Source of the DNA: Chaunax sp. Z400
Lineage: Eukaryota > Chordata > Actinopteri > Lophiiformes > Chaunacidae
DNA: 64,000 bases
Assembly: GCA_037577475.1 (NCBI GenBank)
Contig: CM075206.1
Span: forward strand, 7,969,459 to 8,033,458
Direction of reading: 5' to 3'
Under the pieces are notes generated by a model, which was given only the letters and a program-made list of their open reading frames with translations, had not been told where the DNA came from and searched no databases. The position numbers and the translations under genes were made by a program. The number at the start of each line of letters is the position of its first letter. The first letter of the stretch is position 1. Below, in pieces: positions 61,390-64,000 of this stretch.

Positions 61390-62319
61390 ATGGAAAACAA
61401 CCTCAGCAACATGGAACAACAACTGAGGGGGGAGCTGACTGATGGTTCACTGGGGCTCTCCAAAGGTAGACTTGTGGGGAGAATCCACCTTGATATTGAA
61501 GCGGAGATGCTGACAGTTTTCCTCGACAAGGTCCAAAAACAGAAAGACGGCACCTTGTGGCTCCAAGAGAAGGAGCAGATGGGGAAGGAGATCTGTGGTC
61601 TCAAGGCCCAGCTGGCTGAGACCAATCAGAATAACTCCTCAGAGGAAGTGGAGGGTCTGAAATCCAAGCTGGCGACCCTCAGTGAGACGCTGCTGACTGT
61701 TAAGACCAACTGCTCTGACCTCCAAGTCCAACTGGAGAGGATGAATGCAGTGAATCGACAGCTGGAGAGGGATCTGCAGCAGGAGACGGCTGAAGTCAAG
61801 ACGCTGCAGGAGAAACTGAACATGATGGACAACGCTCTTCTGAAACAAAAGGAAGATGCTATGAAGGCTGTGGAAACAACACAAGCTTCCCATCAAGCCC
61901 AGCTGGAAGAATTCATGGCAGAGATTGCAAAATTGCAGTCTGGCTTGAGTAAGTCCAAGGATATGTCCCTCCACCTCCAGCAGGAGAAAACTTCCCTGCT
62001 GGAAGAGACAGATAAATCCAGAGCCTCCTATGAGGTTCAGCTTGAAGAGCAGAAGCAGGAGGTTAACACTGTGACGGCTGCTCTGAAGGCAGCTGAGAAT
62101 CATTTGGAGACCTATAAGAACCAGTGGCAGAAAGAGAAGTCGTCTCTCCTGCAGGAGACAGAAACTCTCAAGAGGACTCTGCTGCAAAAGGAGCAGGAGT
62201 CAGAGGAGAAGGAGAAAGCTTTGAGGTCCCAGCTAGAAGATCTGGAGAACGAGATCCAGAACAAGAAGAAGAAGAAGAAGTGGTACAGGAGGTTGTTCTC
62301 CTGCAGAGATCTCCAGTAA
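61390..62319 (+). CDS. intronless 309-residue coiled-coil protein with polybasic C-terminal tail
   Basis: Single open frame from MENNLSNMEQQLRGELTDGS to SCRDLQ and stop. The ATG has G at -3 and G at +4. Residues from about 55 to 290 are rich in Glu, Lys, Gln and Leu with heptad-like spacing, predicting a long coiled coil. There are internal similarities: QQEKTSLLEET against QKEKSSLLQET, and SHQAQLEEF against SYEVQLEEQ. The C-terminus is six lysines (292-297, all AAG) followed by WYRRLFSCRDLQ, a basic-aromatic tail that could bind acidic membranes, with Cys305 as a possible lipidation site; this is inference. There is no signal peptide or membrane segment. The gene has its own TATA box and poly(A) signal and lies antisense in plod2 intron 1. 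I do not recognise the family. A retrogene origin is possible, but the ORF is intact. Confidence 0.85.
   Translation: MENNLSNMEQQLRGELTDGSLGLSKGRLVGRIHLDIEAEMLTVFLDKVQKQKDGTLWLQEKEQMGKEICGLKAQLAETNQNNSSEEVEGLKSKLATLSETLLTVKTNCSDLQVQLERMNAVNRQLERDLQQETAEVKTLQEKLNMMDNALLKQKEDAMKAVETTQASHQAQLEEFMAEIAKLQSGLSKSKDMSLHLQQEKTSLLEETDKSRASYEVQLEEQKQEVNTVTAALKAAENHLETYKNQWQKEKSSLLQETETLKRTLLQKEQESEEKEKALRSQLEDLENEIQNKKKKKKWYRRLFSCRDLQ
62263..62280 (+). repeat. (AAG)6 coding trinucleotide repeat
   Basis: Six AAG codons encode the hexalysine block 292-297 of the coiled-coil protein. Length changes would alter the charge of the tail without shifting the frame. Confidence 0.9.
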
Positions 62320-62427
62320 GGACCATAGACTCATTAGTTCTGGTATCCTCGTCAGGATTAATCAGGCGGACAGTCTTAACCCTCAAACAGCCGTTTGAAA
62401 AAAAGACAACCTGACATCTTGACATTA

Positions 62428-62433
62428 AATAAA
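62428..62433 (+). terminator. poly(A) signal of the coiled-coil gene
   Basis: AATAAA, overlapping an ATTAAA at 62,424, lies about 109 bp after the stop codon and is followed by a short A-tract. Together with the TATA box it defines a compact transcript of about 1.1 kb. Confidence 0.7.
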
Positions 62434-62763
62434 AATTTTAAAAAAACAGAAATTGATGCTTGTTGTTTGGTTGTTTTATCTAAAGTTACATTACAGTCAT
62501 CAGAGTATTCCACAAGTTTTTGAGTGGCCAGCTTTTCAAAAAAAGTAGCCAGCAATGCCATCTACTGTAGATGGGCGCCTTTGGCGCGAGTTACGCAACA
62601 CCATAGGTGTGTTTTTTGGTGTGATTTGGTGACATCTGGTGCATTCTGAAGGGCAAAAATTGAATATATTCTGCATGTATAAATTAACCTTTATCAGAAA
62701 AATAATATCATGAGATACAGAATATTTATTATTCATTGATCTTTCAAAATCTCTCATAAATTA

Positions 62764-63304
62764 TGTCAGGATTCACAAAATACTGGACCCAAATGCAGAC
62801 AAAACACAAAGCAGAGAGTGCAGTTCAGGGATTTATTAAACAGGTAACAGTATCCAACACGAGTGATTGAAACATAGACGACGAACTGGCAACTCACAGA
62901 GGGAATCACACAGACTAAATACAGGAGGATAATGAGGGAATGGCAAACAGGTGACACAGGGAGGAGGAGACAATCAACAACTGGTGGAGACAATCAGACA
63001 ATCACACACTGGAGGGAAAATAAATTAAAGGGGAAGACACAAGGAGGATACGAAGAAAAACTCACAAGAGACAGGGCTGCAAAGGCACAGAGGGAGAGGG
63101 AACAAACCAGAACTGAAAACTGAGGACTAAAACTGAGACAGGGGAAACAAAAGGTCAAAAAAGATCACAAGAAAAGGCAACAGGAAGTGTAAGCAAAAAC
63201 ACAAGGCATGGAAATAGACTACAAAATAAAACAGGAAACAACCTTGACAACAACCTGCACCTTTCAAAATAAGAGGAACCAAAAACTAGGATCAGATCAT
63301 GGCA
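62764..63304 (-). mobile_element. candidate solo LTR
   Basis: On the minus strand the block begins TGCCATGATCTGATCC and ends GAATCCTGACA, the TG...CA ends of an LTR. AATAAATCCCTG lies in the part nearer the 3' end, where an LTR poly(A) signal is expected. Flanks AATTA and AATAA could be a target duplication with one mismatch. The sequence resembles an abundant teleost element. No internal retroviral or gypsy-type genes are nearby. Confidence 0.5.
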
Positions 63305-63528
63305 AATAATACAATTATTCATTCTATAAAATAATAATAATTATCAAAATAAAATTGCACTGAAAAATCCAGCATAGCAATCCAGCATCAATATAAACTG
63401 AGAATCTTTACAAAATATAAAAAAAATAATATGTTAATCCCAGATTATCAGATCAAATTAATACAAAACAACAAACTAAGTATGTAGATGAATCTACAAC
63501 AGTCACTCAATACTTTTCAGACATATTT

Positions 63529-63915
63529 CAGGGTTCACACTAGCTGGGACAAGATTGAAAAATAATATACATCCCTAATACTGGTCAGGGAAAAGTCAGG
63601 GAGAATATTAAAAACTCCAGGTCTGGGAAACATCACAGAGTTTTACATTTGGAAGGGAATTTTGTAAAATGTATGAAATGTCAGGGTCCTTTATTAAAAA
63701 CTGAAAAAAAATTGATTTTACAATACATTTAATATAAGCGCCAATATTTTGAATAACACAGCCATATGGATGATCTATAAGGTTTTGAAGGCTTTCAAAT
63801 GGACTGTTTTTCATTGTTTCATGGTGATGGTTGGTCAGGCTATTTCTTAAATTTGTCATGGAAAAGTCAAGGAAATGTCAGGGATTTTCTTTTCTGAAAA
63901 ATAGTATCAACCCTG
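63529..63915. mobile_element. short inverted-repeat element with TATTT target duplication
   Basis: The 387-bp block starts CAGGGTT and ends AACCCTG, and is flanked on both sides by TATTT (63,524-63,528 and 63,916-63,920). Inside are repeats of the type GTCAGGGAAAAGTCAGGG and GTCATGGAAAAGTCAAGG. CAGGG ends recall hAT-related non-autonomous elements, although the classic hAT duplication is 8 bp. Confidence 0.55.
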
Positions 63916-64000
63916 TATTTATATATGGGGTTCAGATTTCTAATGTGTTTAATTGAAATTAAACTTTGATCATTTTGAAGAGTAGCAGGTATTGTTGAAT

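Noticed and set aside
61191..61625. 144-codon minus-strand frame over the 5' part of the coiled-coil gene
   Set aside because: Spans the TATA box and the start of the real gene; hydrophobic shadow with no supporting signals.
61639..62187. 182-codon open frame antisense to the coiled-coil gene
   Set aside because: It is the mirror of a Glu/Lys/Leu-rich coding sequence, giving Leu/Phe/Ser-rich text. The plus strand has the promoter, start context and poly(A) signal.
1..64000. CRISPR arrays, operons, tRNA or rRNA genes, phage or plasmid features
   Set aside because: The window is vertebrate nuclear DNA; no such structures were seen, and no B-box-like sequence outside the interspersed repeats looked like a tRNA gene.

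Overview
This window is nuclear DNA from a ray-finned fish, most likely a teleost. It is AT-rich, has no operon-like gene packing, and carries typical teleost repeats: LINE relics, an L2-type 3' tail, short inverted-repeat elements and many (CA)n/(TG)n tracts. It contains one multi-exon vertebrate gene, one intronless gene, and a long stretch without genes.

Positions 1-42,100: I find no convincing protein-coding gene. The stretch holds microsatellites, a 231-bp inverted-repeat element (13,397-13,627), relics of non-LTR retrotransposons (about 20.85-21.15, 25.5-26.1, 27.8-29.0 and 39.2-39.5 kb), other interspersed repeats, and repeat-poor blocks such as 3.5-6.6 kb that could hold conserved regulatory DNA. 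It lies downstream of the 3' end of plod2. As I recall, the human orthologue also borders a gene-poor region on that side.

Positions 42,115-60,323, minus strand: plod2, encoding procollagen-lysine 2-oxoglutarate 5-dioxygenase 2 (lysyl hydroxylase 2). Nineteen coding exons could be placed to the base by reading frame, splice sites and phase. They are exons 2-19 plus the alternative 63-bp exon 13A. Without 13A they encode 700 residues ending in SFIDP and stop. Only exon 1 (start codon and signal peptide) is missing; it should lie beyond 64,000. The visible part holds the N-terminal glycosyltransferase-like domains and the C-terminal Fe(II)/2-oxoglutarate dioxygenase domain with all metal and cosubstrate ligands.

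Positions 61,307-62,433, plus strand: an intronless gene for a 309-residue coiled-coil protein with its own TATA box and poly(A) signal. It sits antisense within what must be plod2 intron 1. I do not recognise the family. The last 1.5 kb of the window is filled largely by mobile-element remnants: a candidate solo LTR (62,764-63,304) and a short inverted-repeat element with a 5-bp target duplication (63,529-63,915).

The most interesting points are exon 13A with its non-consensus donor, a (UG)35 tract directly against the exon 16 acceptor, retention of most LH3-type glycosyltransferase residues, and the nested coiled-coil gene.
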